Origin: Herbiconiux ginsengi
GTDB lineage: Bacteria > Actinomycetota > Actinomycetes > Actinomycetales > Microbacteriaceae
Length of the DNA: 64,000 nucleotides
Assembly (NCBI RefSeq): GCF_900107435.1
Contig: NZ_FNPZ01000004.1
Location: forward strand, 248,001 to 312,000
Reading direction: 5' to 3'
Part shown: piece after piece, positions 50,590 through 60,829 of the stretch
Layout: the number at the start of each line of letters is the position of its first letter
How positions within the stretch are numbered: position 1 is the first letter of the stretch
Position numbers and translations under genes: made by a program
Notes under the pieces: generated by a model
Databases searched by the model: none
What the model saw: only the letters and a program-made list of their open reading frames with translations
Told to the model about the DNA's origin: nothing

Positions 50590-51029
50590 CCGACCGCCCT
50601 CTTCTCGCGCGCCCCGACGCGATGCCGGACGCCGATGCCGAGCTGCTCGACACGGCTCGCGACCTGCTCTCCGCGGTCTATCGCGAAGGCCGGCACGAGG
50701 TGGCTGCGGCCTTCCGGATGTCGGACGGCGCCATCGTGACGGGCGTTCACGTCGACGGGTCCGCCCGTCGGAGCGCGGTTTGTGCGGAGGGCGTCGCGGC
50801 CGGTGCGGCGATCGCCCACGGCGCCGGAGGGCGGGCGCGGGTCGAGGCCATCGTGAGCGTTCTGCGCCGCCCCGCCGGCACGCTGCATCTGATCGAACCC
50901 TGCGGTGTGTGCGCCGAATTGCTCAGCGACTACTGGCCTGATGCGCGGGTCTGGGTCACCCGCGGCGCCGAGGTGTTTTCGACGGATGTCGCGGCGCTCC
51001 TGCCGTCGAAACGGGCCCGGGTCTGGTGA
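50586..51029 (+). CDS. Cytidine deaminase-like zinc hydrolase
   Basis: A 147-residue protein with the CDA fold. The zinc site is Cys-Ala-Glu in RRSAVCAEGVAAGAA plus the two Cys of EPCGVCAELL, as in tetrameric cytidine deaminases. The general acid Glu is present. True Cdd proteins have a different substrate loop, so it may deaminate another amino-heterocycle or a guanidino compound. GTG overlaps the stop of the upstream gene. Placement in a catabolic regulon argues against housekeeping pyrimidine salvage. Confidence 0.75.
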   Translation: MTDRPLLARPDAMPDADAELLDTARDLLSAVYREGRHEVAAAFRMSDGAIVTGVHVDGSARRSAVCAEGVAAGAAIAHGAGGRARVEAIVSVLRRPAGTLHLIEPCGVCAELLSDYWPDARVWVTRGAEVFSTDVAALLPSKRARVW

Positions 51030-51050
51030 TGTAATCCAAATGAAACATTG

Positions 51051-51079
51051 GTGGATGCATAATGGTAGGAATTGGATCC
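51051..51079 (+). promoter_or_regulatory. GGATCC-pair operator, site E
   Basis: GTGGATGC at 51051-51058 and TTGGATCC at 51072-51079. CATAAT at 51057-51062 is a good -10 inside the element, so the downstream hexamer covers the transcription start of the transporter operon. The start codon is at 51135. The upstream ATCCAA/TTGG repeat near 51035-51052 may be a further half-site. Confidence 0.75.
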
Positions 51080-51134
51080 ACGAATCCGATACCCGCTCCA
51101 TTCACCTGCACCATCCGCCGCAAGAGGAGATCCC

Positions 51135-52727
51135 GTGAATATCAAGCACCACAGCGTCACCAGGAGGAAGGTCATCGTCGCCGCCGCGCTTCTCAGCGCA
51201 GCCGGTCTCGCGCTCACCGGCTGTGGAGCCACCGGCTCCGCCGCGGGGACCGCCGCCGCCAGTGACGGCGTCATCAACACCGAGCTCTGGTACGCGCCCA
51301 CCACCTTCGACCCGGCCCTCGCATCCGGTTCGTCCGACGTCACCGTCGCCCGTCTCGGTTTCGACACGCTGCTGCGCAAGGGCGAGACCGAGGGCTACAT
51401 CGGCGGCCTCGCCACCGACTGGACCGCGAAATCGGGCACCGAGTACGAATTCACGATCCGGACCGACGCCACCTGCTCCGACGGCACGGTCATCACCCCG
51501 TCGATCGTCGCCGCCTCGCTCGAATACCTCGCCACGGCATCCGACTCGTCGGCACAGGCCTCGAAGGCCACGGTGTTCGGTCCGGGCACGCCGAGCTTCA
51601 CCGCCGACGACACGGCGGGCACCGTCACCATCGACCTCACCGAGCCTTACTCCGAAGTGCTGGACGGACTGACCTCCGAGGTCACCGGCATCATCTGCCC
51701 GGCGGGCCTCGCCGACCTCCCCGGTCTCGCCGCCGGAACGGTCGCCGGTGCGTGGTCGGGGCCGTACACGCTCGCGGACTTCGCCGCCGGGGTCAGCGCC
51801 ACCTACACCCTGCGCGACGACTACGACGCCTGGCCCGACTGGCAGGGCGTCACCGGCACGCCCGCCAAGACGGTGAACATCACCGTCTCCACCGACTCGA
51901 ACACGAGCGCCAACCTGGTCGCCTCGGGCGGCATCGACATCTCCCGCTTCTACGACTCGAACGCTCAGCGGTTCGTCGACGACTCGGCGTACTCCTACGT
52001 CACCATCCCGAGCTCGGCCTACACGCTGATCTTCAACCAGAACCCCGGCACCGGCTCGGTCTTCCTCGATCGTCCCGACCTCCGCAAGGCGGTCTCCCAG
52101 GCGATCGACAAGGAGGGCTTCAACGCGGCCGGCCTCGACAGCCTGGGCACCCCGCTGCTGACGGTCACCGCGTCATCGGTCGCCTGCACGCTCGACGGCT
52201 CCGACCTCTTGCCCGCGTTCGACGTGGCCGCCGCCACCAAGGTGCTCACCGGCCAGACCATCCGCCTCCTCGCCATGTCGAACTGGGACCCGGCCATCGA
52301 CTTCCTCGCGGAGTCGCTGCGCACCGCGGGCGCCACGGTCGAGGTGTCGGCGCTGGATCCGGCCGACTGGCAGGCCGAGATGCGCACCCAGCCCGAGAAG
52401 TGGGACATCGCCCTCAACGCCACCACGACGGCGAACCCGCTGAGCGAGGCCATCTCGACCTACGTCGGTCCGACGGCGGCGAACGGCGGCCGCAACATCG
52501 CCGGGGTGGACAACGCCGAAGGGTTTGCCGACCTGCAGGCGGCGCTCGCGGCGACCGACCCGGCCGAACAGTGCTCCGCCTTCGAAGACGCGCAGCGCAC
52601 CATCCTCGAAGACATGTCGATGACCCCGCTCATCACCGACACGCACTTCATCATCGCGCGTCAGGGCTACGCCTCGAGCGTGTTCTCGGGCTACTGGGAC
52701 ATCTCGTCGATGCGCATCACGAGCTGA
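51135..52727 (+). CDS. ABC transporter substrate-binding lipoprotein, family 5
   Basis: A 530-residue peptide/opine-type binding protein. Signal peptide VTRRKVIVAAALLSAAGLA with lipobox LTGC (Cys about 30) anchors it outside the membrane. The mature protein has the family-5 pattern: ELWYAPTTFDPALASG, RLGFDTLLRKGETEGYIGGLATDW, FLDRPDLRKAVSQAIDKEGF and the C-terminal SVFSGYWDISSMRI. The frame is open 21 codons further, but GTG at 51135 has AGAGGAGA upstream and directly precedes the signal peptide. It leads the importer operon under site E and defines what enters the pathway. Confidence 0.92.
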   Translation: MNIKHHSVTRRKVIVAAALLSAAGLALTGCGATGSAAGTAAASDGVINTELWYAPTTFDPALASGSSDVTVARLGFDTLLRKGETEGYIGGLATDWTAKSGTEYEFTIRTDATCSDGTVITPSIVAASLEYLATASDSSAQASKATVFGPGTPSFTADDTAGTVTIDLTEPYSEVLDGLTSEVTGIICPAGLADLPGLAAGTVAGAWSGPYTLADFAAGVSATYTLRDDYDAWPDWQGVTGTPAKTVNITVSTDSNTSANLVASGGIDISRFYDSNAQRFVDDSAYSYVTIPSSAYTLIFNQNPGTGSVFLDRPDLRKAVSQAIDKEGFNAAGLDSLGTPLLTVTASSVACTLDGSDLLPAFDVAAATKVLTGQTIRLLAMSNWDPAIDFLAESLRTAGATVEVSALDPADWQAEMRTQPEKWDIALNATTTANPLSEAISTYVGPTAANGGRNIAGVDNAEGFADLQAALAATDPAEQCSAFEDAQRTILEDMSMTPLITDTHFIIARQGYASSVFSGYWDISSMRITS

Positions 52728-52783
52728 CCCGAGAGCGCACGGAAACACGCGCTCGCTGAACCGGACGATTAAGGAGACCCGAG

Positions 52784-53851
52784 GTGCACACCATCGTTGA
52801 TCGAGACGACGACTCGTCGTCCGGTTCAGCCACGACTGCGAGCCGGCCCGCCCAGGCCGGCTCGCAGGCCGTCGCGGCCAGCAGCCTGGCCGGGGCCTGG
52901 CGCAGGTTCGCCGTGCGCCGTCTCATCGGTCTCGTGACCAACATCATCCTGTTGATCTTCGTGACCTTCTTCATCGTCCAGCTCATCCCCGGCGATCCGG
53001 CGTCCGCCATCGCGGGGGAGGATGCCAGTCAGGCCCAGGTCGATCAGATCAGGGTCGAGCTCGGCCTCGACCAGCCGCTTCTCCTTCAGCTCGGCAGCTA
53101 CGTCGCCCACGTGGTGCAGGGCGATTTCGGAACCTCCTTCCACTACAAGGTGCCCGCGCTGCAGATCGTGGGAGCGGCGGCGCCGTACACCATCTCCATC
53201 GCCTTCACCTCGCTCGTGATCTTCCTGGTGATCGGCCTCGCCCTCGGCATGGCCGTGGGCATCATCACGCGCGGTGACCGCCATCGCTGGCTCGACCACA
53301 GCTTCAACATCGGTGCGGGGGTCGTCTCCTCCATCCCGGCGTACGTGCAGGCCACGATCCTCGTCACCGTGTTCGCGGTCTGGCTGGCTCTGCTGCCTCC
53401 GGCGTACTCACCCGCATACAGCGTGGTGCAGTCGGCGATCCTCCCCGTCGCCGCCCTCAGCATCGGTTGCATCGCCAGCATCGCCCGTATCGTGCGACGG
53501 GAGACCTCGGTCATCCTCGAGCAGGACTACATGCGCACGGCTCGCGGCTGGCGGCTGGGTTCGGGAACGCTGTATGCGAAGCACATGCTCCCGAATCTGC
53601 TCACGACCGCGCTGACGCTCTCGGGCATCATCCTCACCGCCCTCCTCGGGTCGACACTGATCGTCGAGGCGGTCTTCGCGTGGCCCGGCATCGGCAGCGT
53701 GGTGGTTCAGGCGATCTCGGAGTACAAGGACTACCCCGTCATCCGGGCGTCGGTCTTCATGATCGGGACGATCTCACTCGTCTTCAACCTTCTGATCGAC
53801 GTCGTGCTCGGCCTCGTCGATCCCCGCACCCTGGGAGACGACCGTGGCTAG
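52784..53851 (+). CDS. ABC transporter permease, DppB type
   Basis: 355 residues with six membrane segments. The first helix is LIGLVTNIILLIFVTFFIVQLIPGDPA, a feature of DppB/OppB, and the EAA coupling loop reads ARIVRRETSVILEQDYMRTARGWRLG. The cytoplasmic N-terminus (about 45 residues, acidic and Ser-rich) is longer than usual. GTG start with AAGGAG seven bases upstream; 56 bases after the binding protein and eight bases overlapping the next gene. Confidence 0.93.
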   Translation: MHTIVDRDDDSSSGSATTASRPAQAGSQAVAASSLAGAWRRFAVRRLIGLVTNIILLIFVTFFIVQLIPGDPASAIAGEDASQAQVDQIRVELGLDQPLLLQLGSYVAHVVQGDFGTSFHYKVPALQIVGAAAPYTISIAFTSLVIFLVIGLALGMAVGIITRGDRHRWLDHSFNIGAGVVSSIPAYVQATILVTVFAVWLALLPPAYSPAYSVVQSAILPVAALSIGCIASIARIVRRETSVILEQDYMRTARGWRLGSGTLYAKHMLPNLLTTALTLSGIILTALLGSTLIVEAVFAWPGIGSVVVQAISEYKDYPVIRASVFMIGTISLVFNLLIDVVLGLVDPRTLGDDRG

Positions 53852-55573
53852 TCCGGTGACCCCACCCCTCGATCCCGCCCGCCGGTGGCGTTTCCGTGGT
53901 TCGCCGATGCTCTACGTCGGCTACGTCATGTTCGCCGTCGTGCTGCTCGTGGCGGTCATCGCGCCGATCTACTACGGCGACAGCGCGACCGCGATGACGA
54001 GCACCCGCAATTCGGGCCCGACCGGCGCGTTCCCGATGGGCACCGACGGCCTCGGTCGCGACATGCTCGCACGCACTCTCGTCGCCACCAGGGTCACCGT
54101 GCTGGCGGCGATCTCCGCGACCCTCCTCGCCGCTCTCGCCGGCATCAGCATCGGCGTCGGCGTCTGGCTCGCTCCGCGGAGGGTGCGCGAGGCATCGCTG
54201 CGCGTCATCGAGTTCTGGGTCTCCTATCCGGCGATGCTCGTGGCCATCGTGGTCGCGGCGATCCTCGGGCGCGGCATCCTGCCCGCCGTGCTCGCCATCG
54301 CGGTGGCGAACACCGCCGGTTTCGCCCGCCTCACCGCCAACCTCGCCGCGGGGATCGCCTCGCGCGACTACGTCGTCACCGCCCGCCTGATGGGCGTTCC
54401 GGTGGGGCGCGTGGCGGCGCGCCACGTCGTCCCGAACATGGCGGAGCCGCTGCTCATCCTGATCGCGCAGGCGTTCGCGGGAACCCTCGTCGAACTGGCC
54501 GGGTTGTCGTTCATCGGGCTCGGCGCGCAGAGCCCCGCGTTCGACTGGGGGTCGCTGCTCAACGAGGGCGTGAAGAAGATCTACACCAACCCGATCCTGG
54601 TGGTGGCCCCCGCCACCGCCTTGATCTTCGCCTCGATGGCTGCGCTGTTCATCGGCGACGGGCTCGCGGCCGCGGCGAACCCCCGTTCGAACACGAGCCG
54701 GGCCCGGATGCTCCGGGCGCCGGTGCCGGCGCCCGCCTCGGCGGCGACCCCGGTGCACTCGGACGCGCTCCTCGTGGTCGACGACCTCTCGGTGCGTCAC
54801 AACGACTCGGGCAAGGAGCTCGTCTCGCACGTCTCGTTCACGATCGATCGCGGCGAGGTGCTCGGGATCGTCGGCGAATCGGGTTCGGGGAAGTCGGTGA
54901 CCGCATCCGTCGTCGCGAAACTGCTCGCGGAGGGGCTGACCGCCTCGGCGGGCCGGCTCTCGCTCGCCGGGGCGGACCTCTTCGACAACCTGTCGAGGAA
55001 GGATCTCGCCCGCCGGGTGGCGCTCGTGTACCAAGATCCGGGCACGGCCCTGAATCCGGCCCTCACTCTGGGGTCGCAGCTCTCGGACGTGCTGGTGAAA
55101 GTGCTCGGACAGAAGCGCACAGAAGCCCGGCGCAACCTCGTCGAGCGGTTCTCGGAGGTGCTGCTCACCGATCCGGAGGGGCGCCTGCGGCAGTATCCGC
55201 ACCAGCTCTCCGGCGGCATGAAGCAACGCGCGATGATCGCCTCGGCGATGAGCACCAACGCCCAGCTCCTCGTGGCCGACGAGCCGACCACCGCCCTCGA
55301 CGTGACCGTGCAACGCGAGGTGCTCTCGCTGATCAAACGTATGAACAAGGAGATGGGCACCTCGGTGCTCTTCATCTCGCACGACCTCGGTGTCGTGCGG
55401 GCACTCTGCGACCGGGTGCTGGTGATGAAAGAAGGAGAGATCGTGGAGCGCATCGACGACATGGCGCACCTCTCGCCCGAGTCGGTGAAGCATCCCTACA
55501 CGCGTCAGCTGCTGGCGGCGACACCTGTGGTGCACGTGCCGGGTGCTGTCACGGCGGGTTCGGAGGCTCTTCG

Positions 55574-55577
<4 letters not shown>
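53844..55577 (+). CDS. ABC transporter permease-ATPase fusion (DppC-DppD)
   Basis: 577 residues. Residues about 1-285 are a DppC-type permease (GTDGLGRDMLARTL, EAA loop ITARLMGVPVGRVAARHVV-like region near 190, six helices). A linker of about 30 Ala/Pro residues leads to an ATPase of the oligopeptide group (about 310-560) with Walker A GESGSGKS, signature QLSGGMKQR, Walker B LLVADEPTTALD and the C-terminal HPYTRQLLAATP. Such fusions occur in actinobacterial dipeptide importers. GTG start overlapping the previous gene. Confidence 0.93.
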
Positions 55578-56391
<814 letters not shown>

Positions 56392-56392
<1 letters not shown>

Positions 56393-57642
56393 TGGCGAGG
56401 CTCCCCGGAACGCCGGTGGCGACCGAGCCGTATCGGCTCGTCGGCGCCACCCTGCTCGACGGAACGCTCGGCGACCCGGTGCCGGATGCCGAGATCGAGG
56501 TCGATCACGGCCGCATCGTGTATGCGGGGCCTCGCCGGCGCCGCGATCTCGCCGGCGTGCGCGTCATCGACGTCGCCGGCGGCCACCTGATGCCCGGCTT
56601 CGTCGACGCGCACGTGCACCTCAGCATGAGCACCTGGGACCCGGTCGAGACCCAGCGTGCCTGGTTTCCCGAGGAGCACGTCGTCGCGGCGCTCGGCAAC
56701 CTGCGGTCGACCGTCGACGCCGGGGTGACCACCGCACGCGACCTCAGCGGGCTCACGCCGGGCTACCGCTCCCGCATCGCCGCGGGGGATGTCGTCGGCC
56801 CCCGCCTGCATCTGGCGATCGCCATGCTCTCGCCCACCGGCGGGCACGCCGACCCCGTGCTGGCCAACGGCTCCCTCCCGCTCTGGGCCGAGCGCGCGAC
56901 CACTCCCGGGTGGGCCGTGGTCGACACCGTCGACGAGGTCGTCAAGGCGGTCCGTGCCCTGGTGCGCACGGGTGCCGACGTCGTCAAGGTGTGCGCGTCG
57001 GGCGGAATGAGCTCCCCGCACGACGACCCGTCCGACCGAGGTCTCCCCGAAGAGCACGTCGCCGCCATCGTCGCGGAGATGGGGGGCCGGCAGGGTCAGC
57101 CCGTCGCGGCGCACGCGCAGAACGACGAGGGGGCGCGCGCAGCGGTGCTCGGTGGTGTGGCGAGCATCGAGCACGGCTACGAGCTCTCCGACCAGACCAT
57201 CGCCCTCATGCTCGACCGCGGCACGGTGCTGGTGCCCACGCTCAGCACGCTGCTGCGTCGCGGAGCGGGAGAGGACGACCCCGCGTCGGCTCGACGCACG
57301 AACGCGCGGGAGTCCATCCGTCGCGCGATCGCCGCCGGAGTGCCGGTCGCGCTGGGAACGGATGCCGGCATCCACGTCCACGGGCGCAATCTGACCGAGA
57401 TCGGGCACCTCGTGCGGGCGGGGCTCTCGCCGCTCGCGGCCGTGCACGCCGGAACCCTGGCGGGTGCGCGGCTGCTCCGCCTCGACGACCAGCTCGGCTC
57501 GCTGCAGGCCGGGAAACTGGCCGATTTCACGGTGACGGCGGTGGACCCGCTCGCACGACCCGACGCCCTGGCAGAGCCCGACGCCATCCGCCTGGTCGCG
57601 CAGGGCGGCCGGGTGATGAAAGACCTCGACGCCCTGGGCTGA
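56392..57642 (+). CDS. Imidazolonepropionase-like amidohydrolase
   Basis: 416 residues. HxH is present in GFVDAHVHLS, the Lys ligand in GADVVKVCASGG, further His in VAAHAQN and IEHGYEL, and the Asp in PVALGTDAGI. This is a complete metal site of the imidazolonepropionase / Xaa-Pro dipeptidase group, unlike the two cluster members at 48708 and 49819. It hydrolyses a cyclic amide or peptide-like bond. Being the last gene of the transporter operon, it probably takes the first step on the imported compound. Confidence 0.87.
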
Positions 57643-57643
57643 C

Positions 57644-57671
57644 CGCCCGGTGGCCCGTCGCCGACCGGGCG
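57644..57671. terminator. Hairpin between convergent genes
   Basis: CGCCCGGT (57644-57651) pairs with ACCGGGCG (57664-57671) around a 12-base loop, between the stops of the amidohydrolase and the opposing alpha/beta hydrolase. No T-tract is present. It could act in both directions. Confidence 0.5.
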
Positions 57672-57679
57672 CGGACGCG

Positions 57680-58369
57680 TCAGGCGATGGGGTCGATCGA
57701 CCCGAGCGCCTGCTCGATGATCTCGACGACCCGGGCCGGCGCGGCGTGCGGAACCGCGTGGCTCGTGTCGACCTCGGAGACGACGGCCCCGGCCCGTTCG
57801 GCCATGTCGCGCTGGGCCTCGATCCTGATGTGCTTGTCGTTCGTGGCCAGGAGGTACCAGGCGGGCAGCGTCTGCCACGCGGGGGCGCCGGTCTCGCCGG
57901 TGAAGATGGCGTTCGCCGACACGCGGTTGTCGTCGTCGCGGGCCTCCCAGATCTCGTCGGGCACGTCCCAGGCGAGCGCCTGACGCGCTTCGGGGCGGCC
58001 GTCGGGAATCCATTCGCCGTCGTCGCCGCGCGTCATGAACGACGACACCAGGGCCTCGGGGTAGCTGTTCACGATCTTCTGCACCGACTCGCCCTCCGCC
58101 GGGGCGAAGGCCGCCACGTAGACGAGTCCGTGCACGTTCTCGTTGCGGCCCGCATTGGTGATGACCGCGCCGCCGTAGGAGTGGCCGACGAGCAGCACCG
58201 GTTCGCCCGCGGCGTCGATGAGGGCGTTCACGCTCGCGACGTCGTCGGTGAGCGACTGCGACGGGTTGTCGGCCACGGAGTACGACAGGCCCCGTTCGTC
58301 GAGCAGCGGTGTCACGAGCGACCAGCTCGCCGAGCTCCCGCCGGCGCCGTGAACCAGGATGATGTGCAT
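57680..58369 (-). CDS. Alpha/beta hydrolase (EstA / methylesterase-like)
   Basis: A 229-residue protein starting with IILVHGAGGSSASW (oxyanion region). The nucleophile is in VGHSYGGAV (Ser about 80), the acid Asp in LLATNDKHI and the His in SHAVPHAAP. The small lid and the N-terminus resemble plant-type methylesterases and hydroxynitrile lyase relatives. In the Rut pyrimidine pathway a hydrolase of this fold acts next to a RidA protein; the same pairing occurs here. GAGGAG, overlapping the RidA stop codon, precedes the ATG at 58369. Confidence 0.87.
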   Translation of the reverse strand: MHIILVHGAGGSSASWSLVTPLLDERGLSYSVADNPSQSLTDDVASVNALIDAAGEPVLLVGHSYGGAVITNAGRNENVHGLVYVAAFAPAEGESVQKIVNSYPEALVSSFMTRGDDGEWIPDGRPEARQALAWDVPDEIWEARDDDNRVSANAIFTGETGAPAWQTLPAWYLLATNDKHIRIEAQRDMAERAGAVVSEVDTSHAVPHAAPARVVEIIEQALGSIDPIA

Positions 58370-58371
58370 CG

Positions 58372-58866
58372 TCACTCCTCGGGTGAGGCTTCGAGGCTCA
58401 ACCAGAGTTCGAAGCAGTTGTTGCGCGACAGGCTGGCCGCGCCGATGGTGGCTCGGCCGACGCTGCCGATCTCGTCTCCGAAGACATCGAGGAAGAGGTC
58501 GGTGGCGCCGTTGGAGACGTCGTAGAGAGGCTCGTAGCCCGGGGTGCACATCACGAAGCAGAGCGCTCGGGAGAGGCTCGCCACGTTGTCGAGCGAGCCC
58601 ACGGCGTAACGGATCATGCCGAGCGCGTGGATCGCGGTGAGCCGAGCGGCCTGGTTGGCCTGCTCGAGCGTGACGTCGGCACCGACGGTGCCGGGGAAGA
58701 GCCGGTCGCCCTGACGGTTCTCCGGCGTGATGCCGCTGAACTCGACGAGGTTCCCCGTTCGGTGGAACGCCTTGAGGCGTCGCCCGTACCGTCGCCCGTA
58801 CGGCGGATCGGCGTAGTCGGGGATGTCGAGGCCCAGCTGAGCGGCCCGCTGCTCCGCCGTGCTCAT
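58372..58866 (-). CDS. RidA/YjgF family protein
   Basis: A 164-residue member of the RidA family, which hydrolyses reactive enamines/imines or related aminoacrylates. Family blocks are LVEFSGITPEN, VTLEQANQAARLTAIHALGMIRYAVGSLDNVASL and GSVGRATIGAASLSRN. The substrate Arg of RidA proper (in the RVA/RPAR block) is not visible, so it belongs to a divergent Rid subgroup. It overlaps the cyclase gene by ATGA. Imines from the amine oxidases of the cluster would be natural substrates. Confidence 0.82.
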   Translation of the reverse strand: MSTAEQRAAQLGLDIPDYADPPYGRRYGRRLKAFHRTGNLVEFSGITPENRQGDRLFPGTVGADVTLEQANQAARLTAIHALGMIRYAVGSLDNVASLSRALCFVMCTPGYEPLYDVSNGATDLFLDVFGDEIGSVGRATIGAASLSRNNCFELWLSLEASPEE

Positions 58867-59549
58867 GCGGGCAGCGGCAGGAGCACCGAGGGCGCCGGTG
58901 CGGCCTCGCGGCCTTCGAAGGGGATGGGCAGGCAGACGAGGTAGTAGTCGCCGGCCTCGGCGTGCGCGAGGTTCGCGTTCTCCAGGATGACGACGCCGGC
59001 CGTGCAGAGGATGACGTGCGTCGGCCAGGTCTCGGTGTGGTCGGGCGCCTCCATCGTCATGTAGTCGTTGGCCGCGAACACCACACCGTTGTCGACGAGC
59101 CACTGCGCCCCGCTCGGCCCGAGGCCCACCCAGGTGGGGCTCTTCTCGGTGCGGGTGAGGGCATCCGTCGAGTTGCGCGTCTTGAAGAGCACGCGGCGCG
59201 CCCCCGCTGCGCCGGCGGCGATCAGGTCGTCGGCCGTGATCTCCTTCTCGACGTGGCGCAGGTCGAGCACGCGGGCCGGGCCCACGGTGTGGTCCAGCGG
59301 CAGACGGTCGACGGTCGTGCCGCCCTTCACGAAATGGCTCGGCGCATCGACGTGTGTGCCGGTGTGCGCGCCGATGAGCCAGCGCGACACCTCGCTCGGG
59401 CTCGTCTCGTCGATCACCTCCACCATCTCGTAGGTGGGCCGGCGGCCCCAGTGCAGCATCTGGGGATGCACGGGGATGCTGAGATCGATCGGTTCGGTCA
59501 CGGGGGAGATGCTTTCTGTGAGGAGAGGGAGCCGGGAGATGCTGCTCAT
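58863..59549 (-). CDS. Cyclase family hydrolase (kynurenine formamidase-like)
   Basis: A 228-residue metal hydrolase with the family motif HTGTHVDAPSHF (HxGTHxDxPxH), the binuclear metal site, and later GLGPSGAQWLVDNGV and NDYMTM. Relatives include kynurenine formamidase and isatin hydrolase, which hydrolyse formamides or small lactams. The ATG at 59549 overlaps the end of the upstream cupin gene by ATGA; further upstream codons are not conserved. With RidA and the alpha/beta hydrolase it forms a minus-strand operon behind site F. Confidence 0.88.
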   Translation of the reverse strand: MSSISRLPLLTESISPVTEPIDLSIPVHPQMLHWGRRPTYEMVEVIDETSPSEVSRWLIGAHTGTHVDAPSHFVKGGTTVDRLPLDHTVGPARVLDLRHVEKEITADDLIAAGAAGARRVLFKTRNSTDALTRTEKSPTWVGLGPSGAQWLVDNGVVFAANDYMTMEAPDHTETWPTHVILCTAGVVILENANLAHAEAGDYYLVCLPIPFEGREAAPAPSVLLPLPA

Positions 59550-59923
59550 CGGTAGACCACGTAGAACTTGCGCACCGGCTCCACCACCGTCCATACTCCC
59601 GCCCATCCGATCGGGAAGAAAGCGGCCGTGCCGCCCGTCAGTTCGACGGCCTCCTCGCCGTCGCGCTGCACCACCATCGTGCCGGAGAGGATGTGCACGA
59701 TCTCCCCCCGCGTCGTGAACTCCCAGCGCGAGGAGCCGATGTCGCTCTCCCAGACGCCGGAGATGATGGTGCGGTCGTCGTTGGCGAACTCGACGCGGCC
59801 ACGCACCAGCACCTCGCCGTCGAGCGGAGTCGCGCTCGGCGGAGCGAGCGGCTTCTCTTCGAGGGCGGACCGGTCGACTTCCTGCGGGCGGACTGTGTGG
59901 GTCATGACCCCATCGTAATCCAT
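59546..59923 (-). CDS. Small cupin protein (EutQ-like/DUF861)
   Basis: A 125-residue single-domain cupin: beta strands around SRWEFTTRGEIVHILSGTMVVQRDGEEAVELTGG and FPIGWAGVWTVVEPVRKFYVVYR, typical of the DUF861/EutQ group also seen as ureidoglycine-type proteins. Conserved metal His residues are reduced to one. The start is either ATG 59923, directly after the operator hexamer and suiting a leaderless mRNA, or ATG 59905 (119 residues). First gene of a four-gene operon. Function unknown. Confidence 0.78.
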   Translation of the reverse strand: MDYDGVMTHTVRPQEVDRSALEEKPLAPPSATPLDGEVLVRGRVEFANDDRTIISGVWESDIGSSRWEFTTRGEIVHILSGTMVVQRDGEEAVELTGGTAAFFPIGWAGVWTVVEPVRKFYVVYR

Positions 59924-59952
59924 GTGGATCCCGTATGTATTAGATTGGATCC
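59924..59952 (+). promoter_or_regulatory. GGATCC-pair operator, site F
   Basis: GTGGATCC at 59924-59931 and TTGGATCC at 59945-59952, 15 bases between the hexamers. It separates the cupin operon (minus) from the urea-carboxylase operon (plus, start 59976). TAATAC or TACATA on the minus strand could be the -10 for the cupin gene. Confidence 0.76.
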
Positions 59953-59975
59953 TAAAGGGATCGAGGGAGGGGTGC

Positions 59976-60815
59976 ATGAGCGGCCGCATCGAGGAGCTGG
60001 GCAGTGTCGAACGAGCGCGGGCCGACGCGCGAGCGCGGGCGACGGACTCCGAGTGGATGCCGCATCTGCCCGCTTCGGAGGCGCCGTTCGCGCCGGCCGG
60101 CGTCGACCCGGCCCGACTCCGCTGGGCCGAGACGGTGGCGCCCGGCGGATACACCCACCTGCGGGTGGCGCGTGGCACGCGCCTCCGTTTCGATGACCCG
60201 ACCGGTGACGCCTGCGCTCACCTGCTCGTCTTCAACGCCGTGGCGCCGGGGGAGCACCTGAACGTGGCCGACACGCAGAAGATCCCGTGGCAGGCCTATC
60301 TCGGCGAAGGACACCCGCTGCTCTCCGGCGACGGCCGCGTGCTCGCGACCATCGTCGCCGACACCTCGGGGCGGCACGACGCCTTCTGCGGCACCACGAG
60401 CGACGCCTGGAACACCCGCAAATACGGCGACGCCCGGCCTGAAGGAGCATCGCCCTCCGGGCAGGCACTGCTGGGCCTCGCCGCAAGCAAGCACGGGCTC
60501 GCGCTCCGCGACCTGCCGCCCGCGGTCACCTTCTTCCAAGGGGTGCGCGTCGAGCACGACGGCGCTCTGCGCTGGCAGGGGTCGGCCGGAGGCGGTGGCT
60601 CCGTCGAGTTGCGCGCGGAGCTGCCTCTCATCGTGCTGATCGCGAACGTTCCGCACGCGCTCGATCCACGGGACGACTACGTCGTCGGCCCGCTCCGGGT
60701 CATGGCCTGGCGCGACCGGGTCACCGGGGAGGACGACGAGGTCTTCCGGGCCTCGCCCGAACGGGAACGCGCCTACCGCAACACGATCGCCTACGCCGAA
60801 CTCGCCGGGCTCTGA
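59976..60815 (+). CDS. Urea carboxylase-associated protein 1 (DUF1989)
   Basis: A 279-residue DUF1989 protein of the UAAP1 type. Family features are TVAPGGYTHLRVARGTRLRF, GDACAHLLVFNA, ERLNVADTQKIPWQAYL-like sequence, and HDAFCGTTSDAWNTRKYG, followed by LPPAVTFFQGVRVEHDGAL. UAAP1 and UAAP2 accompany urea or guanidine carboxylases; they are thought to act in carboxyguanidine hydrolysis or related steps. GGGAGGGG lies five bases before the ATG, chosen over an earlier in-frame ATG at 59922 inside the operator. UAAP2 follows after 14 bases. Confidence 0.88.
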   Translation: MSGRIEELGSVERARADARARATDSEWMPHLPASEAPFAPAGVDPARLRWAETVAPGGYTHLRVARGTRLRFDDPTGDACAHLLVFNAVAPGEHLNVADTQKIPWQAYLGEGHPLLSGDGRVLATIVADTSGRHDAFCGTTSDAWNTRKYGDARPEGASPSGQALLGLAASKHGLALRDLPPAVTFFQGVRVEHDGALRWQGSAGGGGSVELRAELPLIVLIANVPHALDPRDDYVVGPLRVMAWRDRVTGEDDEVFRASPERERAYRNTIAYAELAGL

Positions 60816-60829
60816 GAGGACCACCGATA

